Positions 18,971-29,246 of a stretch of 64,000 nucleotides of DNA are shown here, in pieces. The stretch covers positions 1 through 64,000 of the forward strand of contig NZ_BQYM01000017.1 of assembly GCF_026008515.1 (NCBI RefSeq), written 5' to 3'. The translations under genes were made by a program, and so were the position numbers. Under the pieces are notes generated by a model. The model worked only from the letters and a program-made list of their open reading frames with translations, was not told the DNA's origin and ran no database searches. The DNA is from Hoyosella levis (GTDB lineage: Bacteria > Actinomycetota > Actinomycetes > Mycobacteriales > Mycobacteriaceae). The first letter of the stretch is position 1; each line of letters opens with the position of its first letter.

Positions 18971-19410
18971 CGGCTCGCTCGCAATCGCAAAGCATGAACA
19001 TAGACCTCGGGCGCGCCCGCTTTCTCCGCCGCATCAGCCATCACACCGATGTACCGCGCTGACGGCAAGCCACCTTCATAGGCATCGAGCACATACAGCC
19101 ACGCCAGCGTCGAGCCGCCACTCTTGAGGTCGACCCGCACCCGCAGCTTGCGATGAATGCCCATCTCGGTGCCTTCCCACCGGTCAAGGCTCACCTCATC
19201 CTCGGGCGTGACGTCGTACAGCACCACGAATACCCGGGAGCCTGGCTCCTCCACGACCGTGGCGAGCGCGCCCTCCCAGCCGATATCGTCACCGCCGAAG
19301 GTCAGGCGCCACCCATCGAGCCACCCCGTGCCGGACATCGGCGAATGGGGAGCGCGAGCAAGCATCTGTTCCGGATCCATGTTCGACCCGTAAGCGGCAT
19401 ACAAAGGCAC
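18940..19410 (-). CDS. Gamma-glutamylcyclotransferase-like protein
   Basis: A 156-residue protein of the GGCT/AIG2-like fold. It has the N-terminal substrate loop YAAYGSNM (residues 4-11), a beta-barrel core, and the acidic catalytic region LDRWEGTEMG near residue 75. By position beside lpdA and by length it corresponds to Rv3304. It would cyclise gamma-glutamyl amines or peptides; the substrate is unknown. It is divergent from lpdA. Confidence 0.85.
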   Translation of the reverse strand: MPLYAAYGSNMDPEQMLARAPHSPMSGTGWLDGWRLTFGGDDIGWEGALATVVEEPGSRVFVVLYDVTPEDEVSLDRWEGTEMGIHRKLRVRVDLKSGGSTLAWLYVLDAYEGGLPSARYIGVMADAAEKAGAPEVYVHALRLRASRNVGPGPTFD

Positions 19411-19507
19411 AGCAGAACCCCACGTCTTTCTCGTCGCACGGCGATATCACTTGCCTCCATCTTCCCCGATACAGCCACCCATGCGCACGTGATCCACGCC
19501 GACGCTA

Positions 19508-19513
19508 TAGCGT
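19508..19513 (+). promoter_or_regulatory. Possible -10 of lpdA
   Basis: TAGCGT inside GCTATAGCGT lies about 48 bases before the lpdA ATG, giving a short leader that includes GGAGG. Confidence 0.35.
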
Positions 19514-19560
19514 TGGACACCGGAACGACGCTCACCCATGGCGGACGGAGGATCCCACCA

Positions 19561-20964
19561 ATGACCCGGATAGTCATTATTGGCGGCGGACCAGCGGGCT
19601 ACGAGGCCGCGCTCGTCGCAGCACAACACGGAGGCGAGGTCACCGTCGTTGATGCCGACGGGATCGGCGGGGCCTGCGTCCTCTATGACTGCGTGCCGTC
19701 CAAGACATTCATCGCCTCCACCGGTATCCGCTCCGACCTGCGCCGGGCTTCCGCGCTGGGCATCGAGTTCGACCTGAACAACGTTGGCATCTCCGTCCCG
19801 CAAGTCCATGAACGCGTCAAGAGCCTCGCCCAGGCGCAATCCGCGGACATCCGCGCGCGCCTCCAGCGGGAAGGCGTGACCCTGCTCAACGGCGTCGGCA
19901 AGCTCGTCGATTCCGCCCGGGGGCTTGCCACGCACACCGTGCAGGCCGACCTGTTCAATGGCGAGCAGTGCACCATCGACGCCGAGGTCGTCCTGATCGC
20001 CACGGGCTCCGCGCCCCGCGTGCTCCCTCGCGCGAAGCCTGACGGCAAGCGCATCCTCACCTGGCGTCATCTCTACGACCTCGAGGACCTGCCCGAGCAC
20101 CTCATCGTGGTGGGATCCGGTGTCACCGGTGTCGAGTTCGTCAACGCCTACACCGAGATGGGCGTCAAGGTCACCGTCGTCACCAGCCGGGATCGCGTGC
20201 TGCCCTCGGAGGACGCCGACGCCGCCATCGTGCTCGAGGAATCCTTCGCCGAGCGTGGCGTCACCCTGATCAAGCACGCCCGCGCCGACGCCGTCGAGAC
20301 CACCGCCGATGGTGTCCTCGTCACGATCGATGACGGGCGCACGGTCGAGGGCAGCCACGCCCTCATGACGGTCGGCTCGGTCCCGAACACCGGCACCCTC
20401 GGACTCGACAGCGTTGGCATCGAGACCAACGAGGGCGGCTACATCCAGGTCGATCGCGTTTCCCGCACCACTGTCCCCGGCGTGTATGCCGCCGGTGACT
20501 GCACCGGACTGCTGCCACTCGCCTCGGTCGCCGCGATGCAGGGCCGCATCGCCATGTATCACGCGCTCGGCGAGGGAGTGAACCCGATCAAGCTCAAGAC
20601 GGTTGCCTCCGCCATCTTCACCCGCCCGGAGATCGCCACCGTCGGCGTCGCCCAGAGCGCCATCGACGAGGGTCACATTCCTGCACGTACCGTCATGCTG
20701 CCGCTCAACACCAACCCGCGCGCCAAGATGATGGGATTGCGCCGCGGCTTCGTGAAGATCTTCTGCCGCCCCGCCACGGGAGTGGTCATCGGCGGAGTCA
20801 TCGTCGCCCCCGACGCCTCCGAGCTGATCCTGCCCATCGCCATGGCCGTGCAGAACCACCTGAGCGTCAACGACCTCGCCTCCACCTTCTCGGTGTACCC
20901 CTCGCTGTCGGGCTCCATCAACGAGGCCGCCCGGCAGCTCATGCGCCACGACGACCTCGACTAG
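19561..20964 (+). CDS. lpdA: LpdA-type NAD(P)H quinone reductase (flavoprotein disulfide reductase fold)
   Basis: A 467-residue FAD protein very close in motif order to LpdA (Rv3303c). FAD loop IGGGPAGYEAA starts at residue 7, NAD loop VGSGVTGVEF follows near 190, and YAAGDCTG marks the second FAD contact. Unlike true lipoamide dehydrogenases, the C-terminal His-Pro is Tyr-Pro (VYPSLSGSINEAA), so the His-Glu dyad is missing. Yet the active-site pair C39-VLYD-C44 is complete. ATG 19561 follows GGAGG. Confidence 0.9.
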   Translation: MTRIVIIGGGPAGYEAALVAAQHGGEVTVVDADGIGGACVLYDCVPSKTFIASTGIRSDLRRASALGIEFDLNNVGISVPQVHERVKSLAQAQSADIRARLQREGVTLLNGVGKLVDSARGLATHTVQADLFNGEQCTIDAEVVLIATGSAPRVLPRAKPDGKRILTWRHLYDLEDLPEHLIVVGSGVTGVEFVNAYTEMGVKVTVVTSRDRVLPSEDADAAIVLEESFAERGVTLIKHARADAVETTADGVLVTIDDGRTVEGSHALMTVGSVPNTGTLGLDSVGIETNEGGYIQVDRVSRTTVPGVYAAGDCTGLLPLASVAAMQGRIAMYHALGEGVNPIKLKTVASAIFTRPEIATVGVAQSAIDEGHIPARTVMLPLNTNPRAKMMGLRRGFVKIFCRPATGVVIGGVIVAPDASELILPIAMAVQNHLSVNDLASTFSVYPSLSGSINEAARQLMRHDDLD

Positions 20965-20980
20965 TTTGATCGCATCCGCG

Positions 20981-21026
20981 AACGCGATAGAAGCCGCCGG
21001 AATCCCCAGGCGGCTTCTATCGCGTT
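20981..21026. terminator. Palindrome of the ACGCGATAGAAGC family, copy A (lpdA/glpK)
   Basis: Perfect 18-bp arms (20981-20998 and 21009-21026; core AACGCGATAGAAGCCGCC) around a 10-base loop, between convergent lpdA and glpK. A degenerate tail ACGTTTTCCCGTGCTTTT follows to about 21046. Bidirectional terminator function is inferred from placement. Confidence 0.65.
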
Positions 21027-21105
21027 TGACGTTTTCCCGTGCTTTTGCCGACTAGGGAGCCCAACCGCCCCAACCAGCCAGGCTCAAGCCCCGACCCCAA
21101 TCCCG

Positions 21106-22644
21106 CTACGCCCAGCCGTAGGTGCGCTCCACGGCCTTGTTCCATTGCGCGTAGAGGTGCTCGCGCTCGTCGGCATCCATGCTCGGTTCCCAGATCTTGT
21201 CCTCGACCCAGTTGTCCCGGATCTCGTCCTCGCTGGACCAGTACCCGACGGCGAGCCCGGCCGCGTATGCCGCGCCAAGAGCGGTGGTCTCGGAGACGAC
21301 GGGCCGGATCACGGGCACGCCGAGGATGTCGGCCTGGAACTGCATGAGGAGGTCATTGGCGACCATGCCGCCGTCGACCTTGAGAGCGGAGAGCTGCACG
21401 CCGGAGTCGGCGTGGGCGGCCTCGAGCACCTCGCGGGTCTGGTACGCCGTGGCCTCGAGGGCCGCGCGGGCGATGTGGTGCTTGGTGTGGAAGCGAGTGA
21501 GGCCGACGAGGGCGCCGCGGGCATCGGGCCGCCATCGGGGAGCGAAGAGCCCGGAGAACGCGGGCACGAAGTAGACGTCGCCGTTGTCGGGCACTTCGCG
21601 GGCAAGGGCCTCGATCTCGGGGGCGTCGCGGATCATGCCGAGGTTGTCGCGGAGCCATTGCACCAGCGAGCCGGTGACGGCGATGGATCCTTCGAGGGCG
21701 TAGACGGCGGGGCCGTTGCCGATCTTGTAGGCGACGGTGGTGAGCAGGCCGTGGGTGCTGGTGACAGGTTCGGTGCCGGTGTTGAGGAGCAGGAAGTTGC
21801 CGGTGCCGTAGGTGTTCTTGGCCTCGCCGGGGGAGAGGCAGGCCTGGCCGAAGGTGGCGGCCTGCTGGTCGCCGAGGATCCCGGTGATGGGGACGCCGTC
21901 GAGGCCGCGGCGGGGCCGGATGGTGCCGTAGTGCTCGGACGAGCTGCGGATCTCGGGCAGCATGGCCATGGGGATGCCGATGGCCTCGCACAGCTCGGCA
22001 TCCCACTCGAGGGTGCGCAGGTCCATCAGGAGGGTGCGTGAGGCGTTGGTGACGTCGGTGACGTGGACGCCTTCCGGCTCGCCGTTGCGCGCGGGGCCGC
22101 CCGTGGCGTTCCACAGCACCCAGGTGTCCATGGTCCCGAAGCACAGCTCGCCATTCTCGGCGCGCTCGCGGGCACCGTCGACGTTGTCGAGGATCCAGCG
22201 GATCTTGGGCCCGGCGAAGTAGGTGGAGATGGGCAGCCCGGTGCGGTCGCGGAACCGGTCGGGGCCGTGCTCGGCGGCGAGCTCCTCGCAGATCGGCTCG
22301 GTGCGGGTGTCCTGCCAGACGATGGCGTTGTAGAGGGGCTCGCCGGTGGCGCGGTCCCAGACGACGGTGGTCTCGCGCTGGTTGGTGATGCCCACGGCAG
22401 CGATGGCATCCCTGGGGAGGTCAGCCTTGGCGATGGCACCGCCGACGACCTCGCGGACATTGGTCCAGATCTCGACGGGATCATGCTCGACCCATCCCGC
22501 GTGGGGGAAGATCTGCTGGTGCTCCTTCTGCACCGTGGTGACGATGCGCCCGGCATGGTCGAAGATGATGCAGCGGCTCGAGGTGGTTCCCTGGTCGATC
22601 GCGGCGATGTACTTCGACGGATCTGCGGCGGGGGTCGCGGTCAT
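21106..22644 (-). CDS. glpK: Glycerol kinase
   Basis: A 512-residue FGGY-family kinase forming glycerol 3-phosphate. N-terminal [14 protein letters not shown], mid [10 protein letters not shown] and WQDTRT, the ATP-site [11 protein letters not shown] and C-terminal [19 protein letters not shown] are present. ATG 22644 is chosen because AGGAG lies eight bases upstream. It is divergent from glpD, a local glycerol-utilisation pair; TAGCTT (22681-22686) is a plausible -10. GlpK is not next to glpD2 in M. tuberculosis. Confidence 0.95.
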   Translation of the reverse strand: MTATPAADPSKYIAAIDQGTTSSRCIIFDHAGRIVTTVQKEHQQIFPHAGWVEHDPVEIWTNVREVVGGAIAKADLPRDAIAAVGITNQRETTVVWDRATGEPLYNAIVWQDTRTEPICEELAAEHGPDRFRDRTGLPISTYFAGPKIRWILDNVDGARERAENGELCFGTMDTWVLWNATGGPARNGEPEGVHVTDVTNASRTLLMDLRTLEWDAELCEAIGIPMAMLPEIRSSSEHYGTIRPRRGLDGVPITGILGDQQAATFGQACLSPGEAKNTYGTGNFLLLNTGTEPVTSTHGLLTTVAYKIGNGPAVYALEGSIAVTGSLVQWLRDNLGMIRDAPEIEALAREVPDNGDVYFVPAFSGLFAPRWRPDARGALVGLTRFHTKHHIARAALEATAYQTREVLEAAHADSGVQLSALKVDGGMVANDLLMQFQADILGVPVIRPVVSETTALGAAYAAGLAVGYWSSEDEIRDNWVEDKIWEPSMDADEREHLYAQWNKAVERTYGWA

Positions 22645-22680
22645 GTCTGCTCCTGCGGATGGGGCGTGCATGTCGTGCCC

Positions 22681-22686
22681 AAGCTA
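22681..22686 (-). promoter_or_regulatory. Possible -10 of glpK
   Basis: TAGCTT on the minus strand, about 36 bases before the glpK ATG, leaving a leader with its ribosome-binding site. Confidence 0.3.
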
Positions 22687-22808
22687 CTAGGCCGAGGGAG
22701 CATGCGGCGGGCATTCCACGGTGGTTCCGCGGCTTTGGTCCACCAATGGGCATATCACGGTCGTGTGTCGCTGTTGGTGAGGCAAGTGCGGGATCGCATG
22801 GGTGCCTC

Positions 22809-22814
22809 TAGCCT
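22809..22814 (+). promoter_or_regulatory. Possible -10 of glpD
   Basis: TAGCCT about 65 bases before ATG 22880; the leader contains GAGGGA just ahead of the start. Confidence 0.3.
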
Positions 22815-22879
22815 GGGCACCGAGGCGACAATGCACTGCGGGCCCGGGCAGGGGCGCGCGGGATGATGCCGAGGGAGAC

Positions 22880-24628
22880 ATGGTGGCACACCGTTCGGAC
22901 AACCACGTGCTAGGTCCGCGCCGGCGCGACGAGGCATGGAACGCGCTGACGACCGAGATGTTCGACGTGCTCGTCATTGGCGGTGGCATCGTCGGCTGCG
23001 GGGCCGCGCTGGATGCCGCGACCCGTGGCCTGCGCGTGGGTCTCGTCGAGGCGCGCGACCTGGCATCGGGCACCTCGAGCCGGTCGTCGAAGATGTTCCA
23101 CGGTGGCCTGCGCTACCTGGAGCAGCTGGAGTTCGGCCTGGTGCGCGAGGCCCTGCACGAGCGGGAGCTGGCGATGAGCCGCCTCGCGCCGCACCTCGTG
23201 AAGCCACTGGAGTTCCTGTTCCCCCTCACCAAGCGCTACTGGGAGCGGCCCTACGTCTCCGCGGGCATCTTCCTGTATGACCGCATGGGCGGCGCGAAAT
23301 CAGTGCCGGCGCAGAAGCAACTGACCAGGGCCGGGGCGCTGCGCATGGCGCCCGCGCTCAAGCGACGCTCCCTGATCGGCGGGATCCGGTATTTCGATAC
23401 CGTCGTCGACGACGCCCGGCACACCATGACCGTCGCCCGCACCGCCGCGAACTACGGGGCGATCGTGCGTTGCTCGACACAGGTCGTCGGTTTCCTCAAG
23501 GAAGCGGACCGTGTCGCCGGAGTGCGCGTGCAGGACTGCGAGACCGGGGAGATCGGGCAGGTGCGCGCCCACGCGGTAGTCAACTGCGCCGGCGTGTGGA
23601 CCGATGAGCTGCAAGAACTCTCGGGGCAGCGCGGCCGCTTCCGAGTGCGCGCGTCGAAGGGCGTGCACATCGTGGTGCCACGGGATCGCATCATCAGCGA
23701 GTCCGCGATCATCCTGCGCACCGAGAAGTCCGTGCTGTTCGTCATCCCGTGGGGCCGGCACTGGATCATCGGCACCACCGACACCGACTGGCACCTCGAC
23801 CTCGCGCACCCCGCCGCGACGCGCGCCGACATCGAGTACATCCTCGCCCACGTCAACAAGGTGCTCGTGACCCCGCTGCGTCCCGAGGACATCACCGGTG
23901 TGTACGCAGGCCTGCGTCCACTGCTCGCCGGCGAGAGCGACAGCACCTCCAAGCTCTCCCGCGAGCATGCCGTCGCGGAGGTCGCGCCCGGGCTCATCGC
24001 CATAGCTGGCGGGAAGTACACCACCTACCGCGTAATGGCCGCTGACGCGATCGAGGCCGCAGTCCGGTACGTTCCCGTGCGGGTCGCGCCGTCGATCACC
24101 GAGCAAGTTCCACTGCTCGGCGCGGATGGATACCATGCGCTCGTCAACCAGGCAGACCACCTTGGCGCGCAATACGGCGTGCACCCCTACCGGGTGCGGC
24201 ATCTCCTCGACCGCTACGGATCCCTCATCGGCGACGTGCTCGCCCTCGCCGAGAATGATCCGACGCTCCTCGAGCCACTCACTGATGCGCCCGACTACCT
24301 CAAGGTCGAGATCGTGTATGCCGTCGCCGCCGAGGGGGCCCTGCACCTCGAGGACATCCTGGCCCGGCGTACCCGCATCGCCATCGAGTACTCCCACCGG
24401 GGCGTCGACTGCGCCGAGGAGGTCGCCTCCCTCGTCGCGCCCGTGCTCGGCTGGAACGAGCAGGAGCGCCGCCGCGAGGTCGAGCTCTTCGACGCGCGGG
24501 TCAAGGCCGAGATCGACTCCCAGCAGCAACCCGACGACGCCTCCGCCGATGCGCTGCGTGCTGCCGCGCCCGAATCGCGCGAGTACCTCCTCGAGCCCGT
24601 CACCGACGTGGTGGACGCGCGGAGGTAG
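22880..24628 (+). CDS. glpD: Glycerol-3-phosphate dehydrogenase (FAD)
   Basis: A 582-residue membrane-associated flavoenzyme that oxidises glycerol 3-phosphate to dihydroxyacetone phosphate and passes electrons to quinone. FAD loop DVLVIGGGIVGCGAA is near residues 29-43, SSRSSKMFHGGLRYLE follows, and WIIGTTDTDW and IAGGKYTTYR mark the substrate and FAD sites. ATG 22880 follows GAGGGA. It fits GlpD2 (Rv3302c, 585 aa). It is divergent from glpK and convergent with the ACT protein gene. Confidence 0.95.
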   Translation: MVAHRSDNHVLGPRRRDEAWNALTTEMFDVLVIGGGIVGCGAALDAATRGLRVGLVEARDLASGTSSRSSKMFHGGLRYLEQLEFGLVREALHERELAMSRLAPHLVKPLEFLFPLTKRYWERPYVSAGIFLYDRMGGAKSVPAQKQLTRAGALRMAPALKRRSLIGGIRYFDTVVDDARHTMTVARTAANYGAIVRCSTQVVGFLKEADRVAGVRVQDCETGEIGQVRAHAVVNCAGVWTDELQELSGQRGRFRVRASKGVHIVVPRDRIISESAIILRTEKSVLFVIPWGRHWIIGTTDTDWHLDLAHPAATRADIEYILAHVNKVLVTPLRPEDITGVYAGLRPLLAGESDSTSKLSREHAVAEVAPGLIAIAGGKYTTYRVMAADAIEAAVRYVPVRVAPSITEQVPLLGADGYHALVNQADHLGAQYGVHPYRVRHLLDRYGSLIGDVLALAENDPTLLEPLTDAPDYLKVEIVYAVAAEGALHLEDILARRTRIAIEYSHRGVDCAEEVASLVAPVLGWNEQERRREVELFDARVKAEIDSQQQPDDASADALRAAAPESREYLLEPVTDVVDARR

Positions 24629-24691
24629 CGGGGGCTCGGGTTCGGTTGGGCTCGGCCTCGCTCCGGCGCCCCGACTGTGCGATTGTCGCGC

Positions 24692-24746
24692 GAGCGTGCG
24701 ATAAACGACAGCTCCATCGCGATTTGCTGGCGTTTATCGCACTCTC
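24692..24746. terminator. Long hairpin between convergent glpD and ACT gene
   Basis: Arms 24692-24712 and 24726-24746 pair at 19 of 21 positions around a 13-base loop (core TGCGATAAACG). The sequence is related in style, not identical, to the ACGCGATAGAAGC palindromes. Likely a bidirectional terminator. Confidence 0.6.
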
Positions 24747-24785
24747 GCCGCCGAGAACGCCAGCCGCCAGCCCGTGCGACGCCCG

Positions 24786-25322
24786 TCAGATGGTCGCGTC
24801 GTGCCGCTCGTCGATCTCGAGGTCGACGAGCAGCTCCGCCGCGATGCGCTCGAGGTCGGAACGGATGGAGGACACTTCGATGTCGTGTGGCAGCCGCACC
24901 TCGAGGTGTGCCTCGAAGAGCATGCCCCCGGCCATGGGTGCCTCGCGCGTGGCGGTGGTGACCTTGTCGATGCTCAGCCCGCGCGAGCTGAGGGCGGAGG
25001 AGAGCTCGTGGACGATGCCGGGATGGTCGTTTCCCAGCACGCTGATCGCGAGATGCCGCGGCTTCTCACCGGCAGCGGCGGGCCCGGCGCCCTCGTGGAC
25101 CGAGACATCGAGGAGCCCGTCGAGCGCCCGTGTTGCGGTGATCAACGCGTCGACCTGCTCGGCAGGCACAGTGACCACGAGGATCCCGGCGAACTTCCCG
25201 GCTAGCTCAGCCATCTGGCTGCGTTCCCAGTTTCCGCTATGCGCGGTGATGACGGTGGCTAGCGCCGATACGAGGCCGGCGCGGTCATCGCCGATGACGG
25301 TCATGACGAGATTTCGCTGCAC
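24786..25322 (-). CDS. Two-ACT-domain protein (GcvR-like)
   Basis: A 178-residue cytoplasmic protein with two ACT domains: residues 3-75 (MTVIGDDRAGLVSALA) and 90-165 (ISVLGNDHPGIVHELSSAL). Both hold the DxxGxV ligand turn. GcvR-type proteins bind amino acids and modulate partners, in enterobacteria the glycine cleavage regulator; no such partner is nearby, so the ligand is unknown. GTG 25322 is supported by TAGCAT six bases upstream. Confidence 0.85.
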   Translation of the reverse strand: MQRNLVMTVIGDDRAGLVSALATVITAHSGNWERSQMAELAGKFAGILVVTVPAEQVDALITATRALDGLLDVSVHEGAGPAAAGEKPRHLAISVLGNDHPGIVHELSSALSSRGLSIDKVTTATREAPMAGGMLFEAHLEVRLPHDIEVSSIRSDLERIAAELLVDLEIDERHDATI

Positions 25323-25328
25323 CCGCGA

Positions 25329-25334
25329 ATGCTA
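25329..25334 (-). promoter_or_regulatory. -10 hexamer, leaderless ACT gene promoter
   Basis: TAGCAT on the minus strand, six bases before GTG 25322. Confidence 0.4.
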
Positions 25335-25374
25335 GCAACAATCGGTGGTTGCTCGTGGTGCGCCGACGATGCTG

Positions 25375-26664
25375 CTAGCAGTTTCCCGTCACGGGGCGGT
25401 CGGCGATCCGGTCGTTGATGAAGGTGATGGATTCGGCGATGCCCGCGACATAGGGGAGGGCGTGGTTGACAGCGAGGCCAGGCAGGATCGGGGGCAGCGG
25501 GTTCTCGGAGAGCTGGACGGTGGCGCCGCGGGAGCACCAGTCAGCGGCGAGCTGGCGGACTTGCCCGGCGGGGATGAGGTCGTCGGCGGTGCCGAACTGC
25601 AGGAGCACGGGGGCACTGGGGTCGAGAGTGCCGAGCTTCTGGTCCGCGAGGATGCGGGCGGCGATGTCATAGCGGTCGAGGACGGTGGAAAGGGGCTCCC
25701 CGGTCCGGGTGAAGCTGCTGGTCTGCTGGAAGCCGTAGCTGAGGGCGGTCTCGGCGACGCATTGTCCGGCCACGTCGCGGAGCATGGTGGCGCCACGCTC
25801 GTTGATCTCGGATTCGAGGACGGGCTTTATCTCGGGGTAGGTCTCGGTGAAGCCGTTGATGGCGTAGCCGATGGCGCCGGTGAGGATGGTGCCGTCGATC
25901 TCCCGGAGCACGGCGGCGAGATCGGCCGGTGGCGCCCCGGCGTAGGTGCCCTTGAGGTCGAGCTCGGGCGCGTAGGTGCTGTGCAGCTCGGCTGCGGAGG
26001 CTGCAGCGGATCCGCCCTGGGAGTAGCCCCACAGCGCGATGGGGCCGTTGTTGGTGATGCGGGTGCCGGGGAGCTGCTGCGCGGCACGGGCGGCGTCAAG
26101 GACGGCATGGCCCTGGGCGAGGCGGTTGACGTAGGTGTGGTGACCGGGGGTGCCGAGTCCCTGGTAGTCGGTGACGACAACGGCGATGCCCTGGGCGAGC
26201 ATGGCGGTGATGAAGGGGATCTCGTATTCGCCGCGGAGGTCGAGTGGTGGGGTGTACTGGATGAGCTGGCTGGCGAGCTTGGAGGGGGCGCATTGATCGC
26301 CCTGCCCCTGCGTCCCGGGCGCGAGGCTGACGAGTGGGCGCTGCCCGGGCCCGTTCCAGGGGACAGCAGGATCGAGGTAGGTGCCGGTCACGGTGGTGGG
26401 TTGCCCGTTGCCGTCGGTGCTGCCGTACATGATGCGGGTGCCCGCTGCGGGCAGGATGCCGTCGGGGGTGGGGATCTCGAGCAGGAGGGTGAGCGGCTCG
26501 GCCTTGACGATGTTCCCGGGGCTGGCCGTGCTGGCCGCGGCCGGAGGGTTGTAGAAGCCGGGCGATTGGGCCTGGGCGCTGGTCGCGAGGCTGGTCGCGG
26601 CGATAGTGGTGAGCGTGGCGAGCGCGATCGCGGCCCACCGCTTCGATCTGGTGATCCCCGGCAT
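25375..26664 (-). CDS. Secreted lipase (LIP family)
   Basis: A 429-residue exported alpha/beta hydrolase. Residues 1-32 form a signal peptide (KRWAAIALAT then SLATSAQAQ). The nucleophile elbow is GYSQGG with Ser215; candidates for Asp and His are FGTADDLIP and VNHALPYV near the C-terminus. The fold and length match secretory triacylglycerol lipases such as Candida antarctica lipase A relatives found in rhodococci and nocardiae. ATG 26664 has TACACT six bases upstream. Extracellular lipid hydrolysis is expected. Confidence 0.88.
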   Translation of the reverse strand: MPGITRSKRWAAIALATLTTIAATSLATSAQAQSPGFYNPPAAASTASPGNIVKAEPLTLLLEIPTPDGILPAAGTRIMYGSTDGNGQPTTVTGTYLDPAVPWNGPGQRPLVSLAPGTQGQGDQCAPSKLASQLIQYTPPLDLRGEYEIPFITAMLAQGIAVVVTDYQGLGTPGHHTYVNRLAQGHAVLDAARAAQQLPGTRITNNGPIALWGYSQGGSAAASAAELHSTYAPELDLKGTYAGAPPADLAAVLREIDGTILTGAIGYAINGFTETYPEIKPVLESEINERGATMLRDVAGQCVAETALSYGFQQTSSFTRTGEPLSTVLDRYDIAARILADQKLGTLDPSAPVLLQFGTADDLIPAGQVRQLAADWCSRGATVQLSENPLPPILPGLAVNHALPYVAGIAESITFINDRIADRPVTGNC

Positions 26665-26670
26665 TACAGC

Positions 26671-26676
26671 AGTGTA
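26671..26676 (-). promoter_or_regulatory. -10 hexamer, leaderless lipase promoter
   Basis: TACACT on the minus strand, six bases before ATG 26664; no Shine-Dalgarno. Confidence 0.45.
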
Positions 26677-26716
26677 GGCGATGGTGATCGTTGCCGTATC
26701 GAGACCTTTGATCTTG

Positions 26717-27328
26717 CTAGATCTTGCTGATGGCGAACTTCATGTAGCCGGGATACCGCAGGGGATGCAGCGGATTTCGGCGGCGCTGCAGCTCGACGGC
26801 CCGCACGTGCTGGAGCCGGGCGAGCGAATCCCGATTGCGCGACCGTCGCGGCACCAGCCCGGAGGTCTTGGTCTCCTTGCCCACCTCGTTGAGGCATTCG
26901 CGGGCGGCGTGGAGGCGGCGGCGGATGCGGCGGTCCCGGACTGTGCGCGCGAGGATCTGCAGTTCCTGCTGCACAGCGCGCAGGATCTCCGCATCGCTCG
27001 CTGTGAGCACGGGGGGATCGGGCTCGGGGGACGGGCGGGGCGTCAGCGTGTGGGAGGCATGCACGATCGCATTGCGAGCCGGGGTGAGCGCGCCCTTCGC
27101 CGTCTTGCCGAGATGACCGGGGACCGCGACCACGGAGCGCAGCGCATCGGGAACCCGCCCGTGGTGGGACGCGGGATCGTTGCCGCTTGGCTCGAGCGGT
27201 TCGGGCACGAGATCGCGGTGGTGGCCATTGCCGCCGAGGGAGAGGGGAAGCGGCAGCCTCAGGCGGACGCGCGACGTTCTCGCTACCGGGCTTTCCGGTG
27301 CGGATTCCTTGTCGCGCGCATTGCTCAC
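26717..27328 (-). CDS. Hypothetical basic protein
   Basis: A 203-residue protein not recognised. The N-terminal half is Pro/Gly/His-rich and probably disordered; residues about 118-165 form a strongly basic amphipathic helix (VQQELQILARTVRDRRIRRR). The tail is Arg-rich and ends MKFAISKI. Third codon positions are GC-rich as in neighbours, and TAGAGT lies seven bases before GTG 27328, which supports a real gene and this start. There is no signal peptide or membrane segment. It might be a nucleic-acid-binding protein; this is only suggested by charge. Confidence 0.55.
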   Translation of the reverse strand: MSNARDKESAPESPVARTSRVRLRLPLPLSLGGNGHHRDLVPEPLEPSGNDPASHHGRVPDALRSVVAVPGHLGKTAKGALTPARNAIVHASHTLTPRPSPEPDPPVLTASDAEILRAVQQELQILARTVRDRRIRRRLHAARECLNEVGKETKTSGLVPRRSRNRDSLARLQHVRAVELQRRRNPLHPLRYPGYMKFAISKI

Positions 27329-27335
27329 AATTGCT

Positions 27336-27341
27336 ACTCTA
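27336..27341 (-). promoter_or_regulatory. -10 hexamer for the hypothetical basic protein
   Basis: TAGAGT on the minus strand, seven bases before GTG 27328. Confidence 0.4.
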
Positions 27342-27420
27342 CCGCTTCCGGTACGCGGGGCGGGGTGCACTGGACGTGCCGTCGGGTGAATCGTTCTCTT
27401 CGTGAACGGGACTTGAACGG

Positions 27421-28799
<1,379 letters not shown>

Positions 28800-28838
28800 C
28801 CCGCGGCTCCGGGTGGATGGCCCGCGCGGCCGACAAGA

Positions 28839-29204
28839 TCACATCTGGTCCGCCAGCTCGAGGCCAAGCCCACCGCGCGCGAAGCGCAGCACCGACGCGC
28901 GCGCGGTGGCGATGGCCTCCTCGGTCCCGGCGACCCCCCAGGACTCCAGGCGTGCCGCGCCACCCTCGCGCACGGGCGGGTCGACCGGCTCCACGATGAC
29001 CTCGCCCAGCATCTCGCCCGTGGTGGGCTCGCACACTGCCCAGGTGAGCCGCTGCTCGCTGGCCCAGTCGCTCGAGCATCGGGCGACGTATTCCGCGGGC
29101 TCGGTGATGCCGTGAGCCCGTAGGGCGGCGGAATCATTGACGCGCTCGTCATGGCGCAGGGCCCGCAAGTACCACTGGCCGGCATTGATCTCGACTGGTT
29201 CCAT
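28839..29204 (-). CDS. Short GNAT-like protein
   Basis: A 121-residue protein resembling the RimJ/RimL-type acetyltransferase N-terminal half: WYLRALRHDER at residues 11-21, WAVCEPTTGEMLGEVIV near 55-71, and a final helix ATARASVLRFARGGLGLE where acetyl-CoA binding would be. The usual Q/RxxGxG/A loop is not clear (GVAGTEEAI), so activity is doubtful; it may be a degenerate family member. ATG 29204 follows a G-rich stretch. Confidence 0.55.
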   Translation of the reverse strand: MEPVEINAGQWYLRALRHDERVNDSAALRAHGITEPAEYVARCSSDWASEQRLTWAVCEPTTGEMLGEVIVEPVDPPVREGGAARLESWGVAGTEEAIATARASVLRFARGGLGLELADQM

Positions 29205-29246
29205 GCCCCCCAGTCTGCCGTGTCGCTAGTCCGCCTTATCGCGGGG

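Noticed and set aside
20981-21046. CRISPR repeat
   Set aside because: The palindromes are single, widely separated and lie only between convergent genes; there is no spacer array.
24692-24746. tRNA-like cloverleaf in the glpD/ACT gap
   Set aside because: The sequence is one long simple hairpin; no T-loop, D-loop or CCA pattern is present.
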